From positions 5,952,001-6,016,000 of the forward strand of contig CM082592.2 in NCBI GenBank assembly GCA_040954595.2: a stretch of 64,000 nt of DNA. The letters run 5' to 3'. The DNA is from Balanoglossus misakiensis (taxonomy: Eukaryota; Hemichordata). The notes beneath the pieces were generated by a model, which did not search any database, was not told where the DNA came from, and was given only the letters and a program-made list of their open reading frames with translations. Both the position numbers and the translations under genes were made by a program. This document shows positions 1 through 11,770 of this stretch, one piece after another (the stretch's first letter is position 1; every line of letters begins with the position of its first letter).

Positions 1-946
1 ACAGTTATGTTAAAAACACCAAACATTTTTTTTCCTGGTTGAAATGGAAAGTAAAATATCTTATATGGTAATAATACATTGTATACAGCTATTTTGATGT
101 CAAGAGTTGAAAAAAAAAGTCCAAAACCGAGAACTGTGAGTATATTAGTAGTCAGTTTCAAAACGAGGCCACTGCAAAACAATAACATGGTTCATTGATT
201 GATTGATGACATTGTGTATGGCTGCCCTGGGAGCGAGCGTGGACCGAGTACAGTGAAGATCATAGCTTCAATAATTGCAGCTCCCAGACAGTGGCTCCTG
301 TAGACTGGTTGTGGAGGCGCAATAACTGTACACCCGACACCCCCAGGTAAAAGTTGTGTCCCGCCCCCACCCGCCCCGCCCCATCACCACCACTCTGCAG
401 GGGGGGGGGGGGGCAATATTTATGAGTTTGTCAAATTAGTGTGGACGTGTCCCGTCCGCGCTTACGAGTCATCAGTTCAGAAAAACAGATTCTCATTTCG
501 ATACCTACCCTGGCATATTACCGTACAGTATTCTCTGCACATGTTGGAGTTTGTCGGCGGGAATGTGTTCGGACAGAACGGAGTCTAAACTGTGAAATTC
601 GTCTGCCATGATGAACGTCGATTTGGCTTCTGCTTCTTATGACCTTTGACCCGAACCGCGAACACCAAAATCTCCCATCATGCCGCACTGACCCGACTTG
701 ACCCCGGACCATCCATGTGCGTCGAGGACAAGACAGCCTTTGCTTTGGCAAGCATGTGGTCTTAATTTGGCGCTGTGGTTTTGTCTCACCAGTAAGTTAA
801 GCAGTGTCACATCTTCGCCATTTACCAAAATAAGAAATGAAGTAGTATTGAGGACGCTTAGTTCTAGCCCCATCATCTCTGGTGTTCATCTTTTCAAGAT
901 CCTTGGAGTCGCGAAGAACAGGAAGAGCCCATCCTACAAATGCTGA
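1..946. other. upstream region of ZSWIM7, no gene seen
   Basis: I see no convincing exon on either strand. The stretch holds a C-rich segment near 360-390 and a pure G run near 400-414. Short ORFs here lack splice context or family resemblance. An in-frame TGA (944-946) directly precedes the ZSWIM7 start codon, so the promoter and 5' UTR of that gene probably lie here. Confidence 0.5.
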
Positions 947-2519
947 ATGATGACAAGTCTTGAAATATCCGAGATTCAAAGTCAGCTTCTTTTGCAAGTT
1001 AAGGAGGTGTGTTCTGCTGAAGGTCGAACTCCTAGTGATTGTGAGTATTGTATGTTATTATTGTGAGTTTCAGAATTCACTCAAAAGGAAAAGTAAAAAA
1101 AAAAACTTCTTTTATTGCAAGGTTTATAATTTATGGCTTCTATTTCTATTTTACAGTACCAGATGATTTGATGTCAGCGTGAGTACATTGGTTTTTTTTA
1201 CCACTTTTGTAACTTAGTTTAGTCGTCAGTAACCAACATTGAACTGTTGAAATAATATCAAGGCTGCTTATGACAGCTAAGAAACACACGAATTTCAATC
1301 TGTCTCCATATCAATCTCTATTCCATCAGTAGATGTGTTTGATGAACATTAGTGGGATTCAGTGGCCTAATTTGTCTCTGATCATTTTGAGTTTTGTCAA
1401 GTGGAACCCATTTGGATATATGTCAGCTGTGTTATTTTGCAGGTTGCATTTTGTTTTCCAAGGACCCCTGCAGCCAGCATTGGACATCTTGGATCATGAC
1501 GGAGTAACCAAAGTCACATCCTCTTCTGGCAGAACAGTTTACCAGGTGATCAAATGATTGACAGAATAATAAATTTTTTGAGGTCTGTGATTGGATGAAT
1601 GGCTAGTGTAATGGTCACAGTGTGACGCTTGGTCCACTTTTGACAGCCACAGCCCTGCAAACTGAGCTTCCCATTAACTTTTGCATTCCTCTTATCCATA
1701 AATTTTGATTTATAATGCCAGTAGATAGCAGTCACTTGAAAGTTCAGTGTATCCATTTATTACTGTTGAATATTTAACAGTACCACACATATTTTGCAGG
1801 TTGTTGGCAGCTCAAGTAAATTATACACCTGTCTTCCGTCTTCAAAGTATTGTACGTGTCCATCATATACGTTTGCAGGTAAGTCACTTTGTTCTAAGAT
1901 GGTCATTAACCCCAAGACATTTTCCCAAGATCTTGTGAAAATCGAGTATTTGTGAGATTTTGCTGGTGTGTATTATAATTAAAACTGTAAATCTTATTCT
2001 TATTGTAGTGATGAAGAAGAAAGAAATTAGCATGGTGAGTGGGATCTGTTTTGTCCTTGTTTTTGTTTGTGGAAGTACATGTACTTGGTGAAAGAACATG
2101 TCAAATGTAAAGGGCCAATACGTTAATCCAAGGCCTAGGGATCAGGTGTGTCTGTGGTCGTGTATGAGGAACAAGGATGGTACAGTAACTTGTTTTCCAT
2201 TGTAATCCATGAAATATACTACCACAGTAATTCCTCCAAAACATAACGGTGATAGCAACTCCTTTAATGTTGTTCCTAAAGAAAGGGGTTCACCATCAGA
2301 ATCCAAGAAAATCACATTAAAACGATGACAGTTTGACCTTGCTTCATGGGACCTTTCGTCCCTCATTTACAGTGCAAGCATGTGCTGGCAATGTACCTAA
2401 GTGCTGCAATGGCCAAACATGAGGAAGTGACCATATCAGACAGCGAGATGACTAAGCTACTTCGCAACTGCTACGCTCCGAACCCAGACGAACAACAGGC
2501 ATCATCTGCATCAAACTGA
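947..2519 (+). CDS. ZSWIM7: SWIM zinc finger protein ZSWIM7 (SWS1), six coding exons
   Basis: Exons 947-1040, 1157-1178, 1443-1545, 1800-1878, 2009-2034 and 2373-2519 splice in frame to 156 residues (human protein about 140). Known role: with SWSAP1, ZSWIM7 forms a nuclear Shu-type complex that binds RAD51 paralogues and supports homologous recombination and meiosis. The sequence shows LPDDLMSA then LHFVF near residues 32-45, a block ending GRTVYQV near 73, and the SWIM finger: C91-x-C93 followed by C109-K-H111. The spacing matches vertebrate ZSWIM7. The start is the first ATG after an in-frame stop; a second ATG follows at once. Exon 2 is only 22 nt and exon 5 only 26 nt, so ORF-based methods miss this gene. 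The finger is split over exons 4-6. It converges on the membrane-protein gene that ends at 2821. Confidence 0.92.
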
Positions 2520-2820
2520 CCCATGCTGACATAACTACAGTGTTCTGTGTGCGACCAGGCAGCTACTGATGAAGAGATTGTGTTCAAACTAAAACCTGCG
2601 TACATTTACAGCTTGGAATACATACACAAGTACTTCTGTGCACTTTTTTTGCGTGACATGTTGGTCTGTTATTTCCATGTGAACACCAGGTTATACCATT
2701 CACATCATCATTGAACGTTTGTGTTACTGTATAGTAGCCTTCACTGGCATTTGATGCCCTGTCCGTTAACACAGCCTCCCAAAAAGAGATGCTTGCGCGA
2801 CACATACAACTTTTCAACAA

Positions 2821-4383
2821 TCAAACTAAACTTTCTGAACGTAGTACAGTATCAACATAGTTCATCTCAATACCGGACGAATCGCCACTTTTCAGTTTAT
2901 TGACACAAGTTACGTCTTCTTTTGGCTTTTCCTTCACCATCATCAAAGACGCGTCGGCCATGTTTGTTTTTTGCCACCACTGAATGACCGACTTCGGAGA
3001 GGAGAGCTCTGGAGAGCTGTAGCTTCTGTTTCGAATCCGGAACCCTGGCGCTGGGTCAGCGTCGTCCGAGGCCGATTCTTCGTCCCACGGATCCGTCAGC
3101 AGTTTGTATTGTCTGTCACCCATAAACAAGAGTTGGACGTAAAACGCTGTTATGTTGTACCTTCAAGAGACAGAAACCTAGAATATTATTCACGTTACAC
3201 AAGAGGGGGGGGGGGGGGGGGGGGGCTAAAAACTTCAAGAAGATATTTTGTAGCCATATCACAAAATCACCATCAAACATCAAATTCAAGAATGAAATGC
3301 GCACATATATTGTCCTTGCATCATGTTTAGACAACTTTAGTTCTGACATATCTGATTATGTATGTATCTATTTCAAAACTATAAAAATATCATTAACGGC
3401 CTTGGATCCGATCGTAAGCTTTAATCAAGATAAAATAGGCAATCATACACATGCGTGCCTTGGGGTGTGTTGTTCACGTAAAATGTTTAAATCGAAATAC
3501 CTCTGACCCCTCTCCCATAATAACTGAAAGTTCTCTAAAGGAGAATCGAGATATGATCTTTTTGTGTATAGAAGAGTTGGGTTGTGGTAAAATGTACGTA
3601 TCAGTTTTTAGAATGGTACCGTGAAGCGAAATGCAAATCCGATATACATGTTTACCTGATGGCGACAGTGGTAGACATTCCCAAAAACTGAGACAACCAG
3701 AGGCTTTTCTGGTTGTTTGTATCACTGATGACGCCAATCGAAGTTGCGATATATAACGAAAACATGATGGTCTCTGTCACGTTGGCGAAGGAAGCATAGG
3801 CTAGCAACGCTTTGTACATGACAGGTAATCCAGGAAAGCTCTTTCCGCGGACCTCATGATCGACCGTCCGTGTCATGGGCCCGACTTCGTTCAGAACGAC
3901 CATCCACAGGAACCAGGAAATCAGTCCGCCTGGCAAAGTGGCGTAGCGAACAACCCCGGGCAAATTAGTGTCGACGGCGATCACTATGTAGTGGTAGAGG
4001 ATCGAACACAGCGCAATTGTCAGGTACACCACGAACCAGAGCTTGGTGAACAAGATCTTGGGGCGCTTCAGAACAGCGAGTGTGAACACCCTTGCCCTCG
4101 AAGACGACGCGAAGGTTAAGACCAGTGTCAGCACGACAATAGTTATGGACGTGAGCGGTTCTGCCGATTCCAGCGCAATCGTTGTCATCCTGTCCGCCGG
4201 CGTTAAAGTCGTTCGGTTGGCAGTGTTGAGGCAACTGGTCGTGGGACTCAAGTAAACGTACAGACAGCGGAACGCGTAGTAAAAATTCACAGTCACCAGC
4301 CCAAGACCGAGAATAAGCAGCAAAACCAGCAGAGTAAACCACACAAAGTAACACCTGTTGGCTTTCTTTGAATGTGGAGTCAT
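2821..4383 (-). CDS. multi-pass membrane protein of unrecognised family, tandem copy 1
   Basis: Two coding exons, 4383-3656 and 3160-2821 (phase-2 intron), give 355 residues. I do not recognise the family. About six hydrophobic segments are visible near residues 13-35, 76-95, 114-136, 145-165, 190-219 and 227-254, then a polar tail of about 100 residues, probably cytosolic. The loop after segment 1 has C40 and C51 around YLSPTTS and a possible N-glycosylation site at N56, so a disulfide-bonded external loop is plausible. Motifs shared with the two copies upstream are LNEVGP, FPGL..MYK, QFLGMS, LLTDPW and QWWQKTNM.D. A pyrimidine tract and AG lie just before the ATG in the sense of transcription, so a 5' noncoding exon probably lies further up. 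The intron contains a long G homopolymer (plus strand, about 3205-3226). A receptor, channel subunit or transporter are all possible; no function is assigned. Confidence 0.8.
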
Positions 4384-4389
4384 CGCTTG

Positions 4390-5724
4390 TCTGTCTGAAA
4401 GAGAGAGAGAGAAAAAAACATTACAAGTGGCTTCTTTCGATTTCTTGATAACTGTCGCTTCTACAGTCTGTAATCAAGCTAGTCGACATTCCCGAAATTA
4501 GTGTGTTCCATGGCTAGAGTAATCATATAGTATACGGAGTACAATCGGGCCGATTGGGTCCGAGTTCATAACATTAAACCATAGCTCCAGGGTATATGAA
4601 TAAACAAGAGCATAGACATAGAGAAATTATAACATGCAATGAAATCGGGAGCAAGTATAGCCCAACTCGACCAAGGCTACTCCTGGCAAATATACCTTTG
4701 AATCTCGATCAGCAATATTCCATTGTCTGTATGATTATATCCTGCCAGCTAGGGTTTTTGGTTTGCGGATATAAGACCTCAGGTGGTAATTAACATATTT
4801 GGTGCGTCTTTCTTGCACGCCATCTGGATGTTGCCATATAAAGCCGACACCAATTTCTCACCAAATCGTCGCCGGAAAAGTTAGATGTGGTTGTTCTGTC
4901 TCACTCGGGACAGCTCTAACCGACGAAGGACGCACTGCGACAAATGAGGGATGAGCCAGTTATACCCGTATAATTATACATCTGCAAGTTCATACCTGCA
5001 TAAAGTAATTATGGGGTCCTTCGTTCAAGGCAGTAAAATATTGTCATAACATGATTCGCCCCAAAAGCAGTAAATATATAACACGCTCCGCCCATGAGTA
5101 ATAATCAACAAAGGGTGACATCATTACAATTGATGTTTGTGCATAGAGAATTATCTTTACCGCAAAGGGATTTCTTGATGCGCCCTGGACTATCAGTCTG
5201 TCAACCTCGCAACTGCCCAGTCGAGGCTGTAACATCATAACCTTTAGATAGGCCTATCGTTTGCGCGGAATGAAGCAAAGCATGTTAGAAATGTGCTGGC
5301 CGACTTACATACACTTATAAATTGCTATTCTGCTGGTCATTGTATTTCCTTTTGAAGACAGGGAGTCGGTAGTTACACCACTTATTTGCGTGAAACTGAT
5401 CATTCCGATGTCCATGAAAGTAAATATTCAATGTGTAAGCGAAATATTACTTACTTGAACTTATTTTAATATCACACCCAATCCACTGAGCATCGGGCGT
5501 ATAGGTATAAGTCGTTAAACGTATTCCGATTAACAACATAGACCTATTACATATGCTAAATTATCCACTTTGAGCTCCAACGATATTTTAACTCAGTTGC
5601 AATGCACATCGATTCTCGCCGAACACTATTTAAAGTGTCTGTGCCATGCCCATACACATAACACGTAAAGTCACTCTTTAGATGGTGAAGTCTGAGTTTG
5701 TTGCTGTCCAGAATCTCCGACACT
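4390..5724. other. intergenic or 5' region of copy 1, no coding exon seen
   Basis: AT-rich sequence without an ORF that I can support. The 5' noncoding exon and promoter of the membrane-protein gene starting at 4383 are expected here, but I cannot place them. Confidence 0.4.
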
Positions 5725-5728
5725 TTAA

Positions 5729-6337
5729 AGGGGAAATCCGTTGTAGCTGATTTCTACATAATTTGGTAGCTTTGATGTCACTCTTTCAGAAAAAAACATA
5801 TTCGCCATGTATAGGTCGCGCGATTTTTTACAAAATCTAGGGAAAGTTGGCAGAATTTCCAATATGGCGTTTACTGTAATTTGAATCATGGGAAAAAAAG
5901 CGCCAGGACCAACTTCCGCCCACCATGGTGTGGGTGATACCATTCTCCGATAGGTGTCACTGGGCGACAGACTAGGCGTATTTTCATAGCTATTGTTTGT
6001 TCTTTGCATCAGTTGATAAACAATCATCAGCAAAGTCGAAAATTTGTCATCTATTGACAGTTTTCATGAGCTATAACCCATCGAAAATATGTAAATACGC
6101 TTAGCTTGTGACGCAGTGACACCAATCGGAAAATGGTATCACCCACACTAAGGTGGGCGGAAGTTGGTCCTGGCGCTTTTTTTCCCATGATTCAAATTAC
6201 AGTAAACGCCATATTGGAACTTTCTCTAGATTTTGTAAAAAATCGCGCGACCTATACATGGCGAATATGTTTTTTTCTGAAAGAGTGACATCAAAGCTAC
6301 CAAATTATGTAGAAATCAGCTACGACGGATTTCCCCT
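5729..6337. mobile_element. 609-bp MITE with long inverted arms and TTAA target duplication
   Basis: The two ends are inverted copies of each other for roughly 240 bp: AGGGGAAATCCG at 5729 and its complement ending at 6337. The arms run to about 5975 and from about 6095, leaving a loop of about 120 bp. TTAA stands on both sides (5725-5728 and 6338-6341), fitting insertion at a TTAA target. There is no transposase ORF; the two similar ORFs seen on opposite strands are the arms read in mirror image. TTAA targets suggest mobilisation by a piggyBac-type enzyme, though the AGGGG ends are not the classic ones. Confidence 0.85.
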
Positions 6338-6789
6338 TTAAATGGCCGTGTGTTTAGAAGCCAAAGGTCGACACCCTGGCTCGGTGGCACTACCGACCAA
6401 CTCTAACCCACATGACTTGCATGTATATTAGCATTGTGATATAATTTATCGCAAGTCTAATTTTATCACTGATGGCAATATTGTTTGAAAGCACATTAAG
6501 CTCTTAAAACCACGATACGACTTTCGTAACCAAACTAGCAAATTAAAACCAGTCATATGATTTATTATACAGTGAAAAAAATCCACATGGTGTCCTGGTA
6601 CAGTTTTCATCAATTTGTGATCATCGGCCAATCAGACGGCAGTTTCTATACATCGATTGTCAGTTAACGTCAAGTCAAATCGGAAAGAATATAGGAATCG
6701 TCCGTTTTTGGTTTATTCACTAGGGCGTCACCGCCATTTTGTCTTATCCCCTCCGTCAACAATTAAACGTCGGCCATTTTTGTTTCCCG

Positions 6790-8119
6790 TCACCGCTGAT
6801 CGTTCGACCTGGAAGAGAGGGGCCACGGACTGCTGAACCTTCTGTTTCGAATACTGGACTTTGGTGTTTGGTCGCTGGCACCACCTGACGTCGAATCGTC
6901 TTCCCATGGATCAGTCAGCAGTCTGTATTGCCTGTCGCCCATGAACAACATCTGGACGTAAAACGCTGTCATTTGGTACCTTTGAAGAGAAAATATCGTT
7001 CATTAATATACAATGCAATGAAGAAGACATTGAACCTCACCGTATATAGAATTTGTGACGTAGGGTTATCAATTGGTGACTCTTGAGCTAAATCTTCTGT
7101 GAGTCAAACTATGATTTGCGAACACTGACTTATTCATTATCAAGCATGGCCAACAGATATCCAGCAACTTCTCTAGGAGAAGTTCTTGTTCTGTGGAACG
7201 AAAACGAAAAACCTGAGCACACGAACGCTATCAGGGATACTGGCAAATACATTCAATGAACTTTATTCCAAAGTTAAGCACGGTGTCCATAAGACTTCGA
7301 CCGACCAATGAATTTCAAGCAGTGACACTGGTGCTTCAAGACAACGTGATACAAGGTTCTTGATACATACCTGACGGCGGCAGTGGAAGACATGCCCAAG
7401 AACTGAGACAACCAGACTATTTTGTCGTCTTCTGCCCTGCTGATCACGGCAATCGAACTCGCAATATACAAAGTATAGACCAGAGTCTTAGTGACATTCG
7501 CCAGTGCCGCATAGACCAGTAGCGCTTTGTACATCTCAGACAGTCCCGGGAAGGTGGTTTTCGCGCGAACTCCGTGGTCGACCGCCAGGGTCATCGGTCC
7601 GACTTCGTTGAGAACGACCATCCAGGCAAACCACGAAACCAGGCAAACCGGCAGGATGACGTAACGAACGACGCCGGACCAGTTCGTGTTGACGTCGATG
7701 ACGATCACCACGACGTGGTACAGCAATGCCATGACTAACACCGTCAGGTACGACACAAACCACAGTTTTGCGAACAACACCTTTGGGTGTTTGAGGACAG
7801 CGCGCTTGAACCGCCTCGCCTTCGACGAGGACACGCCGGTAAAAATCATCACCAGAATCACAACGGCTATGGACGTGACGGGTTCTGCCGTCTCCAGGAC
7901 ACTTTTCCCGAGCTGGCCGGTGAACGTTGTTAAATTCGCCGCGGTCGGAGAACAGCTTGTCGTCGGGCTCCTGTACACGTACAGACAGCGAAGTGCAAAC
8001 CCAAAGTTAAAAATCACTGAAATGGTGCCGAGAAAGAGCAGTACCACCATCACACTAAGCCATAAAAAGTAATACTTCGCCACCTTCCTTTGACGAGGAT
8101 TCATATACGGTAATTCCAT
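6790..8119 (-). CDS. multi-pass membrane protein of the same family, tandem copy 2, shortened tail
   Basis: Exons 8119-7371 and 6979-6790 join at the same phase-2 position as the neighbours and give 312 residues. The membrane core matches copies 1 and 3: C45 and C56 around YRSPTTS, ETAEPVTS, LKHPKVLF, SWFAWMVVLNEVGP, FPGL.EMYK and QFLGMS. The ATG used is the second to fourth base after an acceptor (TTTCTTACAG then T), so a 5' noncoding exon is likely. The tail ends early: where copies 1 and 3 read QWWQKTNM, this copy reads QR and then a TGA stop, followed by recognisable remnants (ETKMADV) in the same frame. It is therefore a gene with a shortened, or secondarily truncated, cytosolic tail that lacks the most conserved tail motif. 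Function unknown. Confidence 0.8.
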
Positions 8120-9071
8120 ACTGTAAGAAAGAAAAATAAATCCACGATAAGATATTACATATTACTTATCTCATTGCGAGACCGTGTAACCCGAAGTGGA
8201 CATTAGGCCTATACATGTTGGGGTTCATATCAGCAAACAGAGCTGTACCACGATGTTAATATAAACAAACCAACTACATGTAATACAAAACAACCGTAGA
8301 AAATAGGCTGATCAAAGCCATATAACTTTAATTTACCAGTATTTTAACATGACGTATGTCAGGCTCATATAGACTGAATATAGCGTATTGCAATATCAAT
8401 GCCGAGGATATGATGAAAGGGTTATTCTACTTACTTGACTAAACGTTCACATCTGATGACCAAAAGTTCAACACAAGTCCACTTCCAAATTTCCAGCATT
8501 CGCGATAATTCAACCCGCAGAAAGAACACTCTTCTCACTGAATATTTTCAGTTGAAACAAACACCCCGAGATTTGACGATTGAGTAATTGTATTGGGCCA
8601 ATCACTCGCTCATGAATATTTATACCCATTGTTGGGGATTTGGGATGCGGGTGTTGTTATGGGAACGAATTCCACCCCGAGTGGGCAAGCGAAATTCGTC
8701 CCAACATACTTTGCCTCCATCTGAAGGCCCTACATATTCTTCGTTAGATACGAACAGTTCCTTTCCTATGGAAGGTCTCCCACAGAATGTAGTAATGGGT
8801 GACACGCGTCGATCGCCATTTTGGACAAAATGGAGGATATACGCTCCACATCTGCGAAAATGTTACATAACACTTGTATAGATAAAATATAAAGAAGTGA
8901 TTTTTATGAAAACAAGACAGTGAACACCCTATTTTCTTTGGAAAAGATTCCTGTATTTTGTTTTACTGCAAACAATTCACGTCATGGAGGTGTTGTAGGG
9001 AAATACACTGTATGATACATTTAGGCCATGTTACCGTCGCCTCGGACAATTATAAACGTCTCATGGATAGA
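8120..9071. other. intergenic, no coding exon seen
   Basis: No ORF here shows family resemblance or good splice context. Overlapping ORFs on both strands near 8590-8880 look like chance or repeat sequence. The 5' noncoding exon of copy 2 and the 3' end of copy 3 should lie here. Confidence 0.4.
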
Positions 9072-10245
9072 TCAAACTGCAGTTTCCTCATATTGACTGT
9101 CTGTTGAACTATCGTCTATATACGGCACCGTGTCATACCAGTCGCCGCTATTTTGTTTGTTTAAATGGGCTTTATCTGCGTTAGGTCTCCTCTTCACCGT
9201 TGCCTCTTCAAACGCGTCTTCCATATTTGTTTTCTGCCACCACTGAACGACCGACTTTGTCGAGGAAAGCTGTGGGCAGCTGTAGCTTCTGTTTTGAACG
9301 GCGAACTTTGTAAGTGTCTGGTCGCCGTCTTCTGCTTTCGAATCTTCGTCCCATGGATCTGTCAGTAGTTTGTGTTGCTTGTTACCGATGTACAGCATTT
9401 GGAGGTAGAATGCTGTCAGTTTGTACCTTGGAGAGAAAAGATGATTTACTAATTCATATGAACCAAGCGTTTTCTTCATGGGGTATAAAGACAAAATGAC
9501 TGAACGATGCATACCTGATTGCAGCAGTGGCCGACATTCCCAAAAACTGACAGAGCCATAGTAGCCTCTCCTCGTGCGCATCACTGATCACGGCAATCGA
9601 GGCCGCAGTGTAAAGCATGTAAATAACCGACTCCGTCAAATTGGCCATGGCAGCAAAGACCAACAGCAGCTTGTACATCGCAGACAGTCCCGGAAAGCAG
9701 TGTTTTCTGTACACCCCATCTACCGCCAGCGTCGTGGGTCCAACTTCATTGAGTATAATCATCCAAAGGAACCAAGCCAGCAGCCCGAGCGGCAGGGCGA
9801 TGTAACGGACAACGCCAGACCAGTTTTTGTCCACGTCAATGACGATCACAACGATGTGATAAAACAACGAAATGGCGGTGGTTGTGACGTAGACCCCGAA
9901 CCACAGTTTTGTCAGCAATATTTTGGGATGTTTCAGAAATTCGACTTGGAAGAGACGCGCCTTTGAAGATGAAAGTGTGGTGAACAGCATTATTAGGAGG
10001 ACGATCACTATGGAAACGATTGGTTCCGTCGTTTCCATGCCAACACGAACAAGGCGGCTCCCCGTGGTGGTTTCATTTACAGGGATCGTCACACAGGTTG
10101 TCGTGGGACTCTTATAAAAGTACAGACAGTGTAATGCAAACCAGAAGTTCAATATCCCGAAGACAATCCCGATGACGATCATCAGTATCGTCACTCCAAG
10201 CCACAAAAAGTAACTTCTCTTGACCGACTTTGAGGGTGGATCCAT
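9072..10245 (-). CDS. multi-pass membrane protein of the same family, tandem copy 3
   Basis: Exons 10245-9515 and 9426-9072 give 361 residues. I chose the ATG at 10245 because MDPPSKSVKR aligns with the start of copy 1 and a splice acceptor (TTGTCCACAG) lies 10 nt before it; an ORF extension to 10311 would cross that acceptor. Residues 11-36, roughly 76-97, 113-138, 146-168, 190-218 and 226-254 are hydrophobic. C40 and C51 flank YKSPTTT, and the tail has QWWQKTNM.D followed by a longer acidic and Ser/Tyr-rich end (SSTDSQYEETAV). The extreme C-terminus ends ETAV, which fits a class I PDZ ligand (x-S/T-x-hydrophobic); that is inference. The shared intron position shows that the three genes arose by tandem duplication. 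Function unknown. Confidence 0.8.
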
Positions 10246-11436
10246 CGCGATGTTACCTGTGGACAAGAGATAGACAATCGGCAAGCCATGACGGGAAAAT
10301 TGCATTGACAAACTTCAAAACTTGTGCCGAAATAACCAAATCATTTAGAGACAACACACATGCATGATAGTTCACGACCCGATTTAACAGATAAGTGATT
10401 ACTCGTGAAATTCCACCCAACAAATGTTATCAAAAGAAACCATGGTAATCGTTAACCAGACTCCGATTTTAAATGCAATATTGTTGAGCTGAGCACATCT
10501 TTTGACGGTAAAGTATATCAGCAAGTTTTATATGGCATGTTGTGTTCCCGCTGTGAGGCCATGTCATGGAAACTGGCACGACTGTTATGATGTCTGAACC
10601 AAAGGCGCATTAGCTCAAATTGTGCGTGGGTTTGAATTGGACTATACAAGCTAAAATACATGTACCCGGTTCTTACCTTGTTGCGGCTTTCTAGGCTTCG
10701 AAAAATGTCTTCATAGTACCTGCAACATTCACGTGTATACAACACACTGGCACTCTGCAGGGTGTACAGGTCACCATGTAGCTTACCAAACACTTAATGA
10801 TTCTTCACAAAGTTCATAAAATGGCATCTTTCTGCATAATTACTATACCACATACCCCAATGTGTCTCACCATTCTGTTCTTAAGGGCTACAAGGGGTGA
10901 CCAGTATTCTTCTACAAGAGGTGTGCAGGGGGGAAAACCCAGTTCAGAATGTGTATTAATGTGGTCGCTGATCAGTATGTGATTAATGATGGCATCAGCT
11001 TGCACCTAACTATTACAACAACCCATTTTCATGTAATGGGGGAAATAACATATGTCCCTTGATTGGCTAAAAAGGGTACATTTAGTTGACTGATCTGTCA
11101 GAGAGAAAAGTCCGCCCTAAATGTCCAACAGATGGAAGATTTCATCTCTGATACCATCCGCGTCCCTGACCTAATCACAACCTTAAAATTGCGGAGTAAA
11201 GGTTGCGCGCTATTAATTGCCGTCACCTCTTCAACATTGAATGACTAACTGCTCGTGTCTAGAGATGTTCAACAACTGTTGTCAAACAAACCAGTCCAAC
11301 AGCCAAAACTGATAAGGACATTGAATATGGACGTTTAGAGGGCATTTTAGTTGTTGGGGTGGGCAAGAGCACTTTAGGTTTGGGAATTTCCATAATCTTA
11401 AGAGTTGTGGGTATGAGTAGTCTGCATTAGAGAATG
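10246..11436. other. intergenic, no coding exon seen
   Basis: Contains short ORFs without splice or family support. It separates the 5' end of membrane-protein copy 3 (-) from the CATA microsatellite and the probable 3' end of cytospin (-). Confidence 0.4.
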
Positions 11437-11713
11437 TACATACATACATACATACATACTCTTACATACATACATACATACATACATACATGCATACATA
11501 CATACATACATACATACATACATACATACATACATACATACATACATACATACATACATACATACATACATACATACATACATACATACATACATACATA
11601 CATACATACATACATACATACATACATACATACATACATACATACATACATACATACATACATACATACATACATACATACATACATACATACATACATA
11701 CATACATACATAC
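11437..11713. repeat. CATA/TATG tetranucleotide microsatellite, about 277 bp
   Basis: Nearly perfect CATA repeats, with a break near 11459-11463 and a single-base variant (ATGCAT) near 11490. ORFs reading YIHT or MYVC on either strand are artefacts of the repeat. It lies just past the probable poly(A) site of cytospin. Confidence 0.98.
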
Positions 11714-11764
11714 GTTCAAAGATAAAAACAAGAAAATCATGGTATTGGTGCACACTTTATGAAC

Positions 11765-11770
11765 TTTATT
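11765..11770 (-). terminator. possible poly(A) signal AATAAA of cytospin
   Basis: AATAAA on the minus strand, immediately before the microsatellite. No other gene is seen between it and the cytospin stop codon, so it may end a 3' UTR of about 4 kb. Other AATAAA-like words lie closer to the stop, so the true end is uncertain. Confidence 0.35.

Noticed and set aside
5725-6341. Two similar ORFs on opposite strands sharing a peptide with GAFF/WRFF and SERVTSKLPNYVEISY
   Set aside because: They are the inverted arms of the MITE read in mirror image, not genes.
10246-10311. N-terminal extension of membrane-family copy 3 to an ATG at 10311
   Set aside because: A good splice acceptor lies within it and neither paralogue has the extension, so the ATG at 10245 is preferred.
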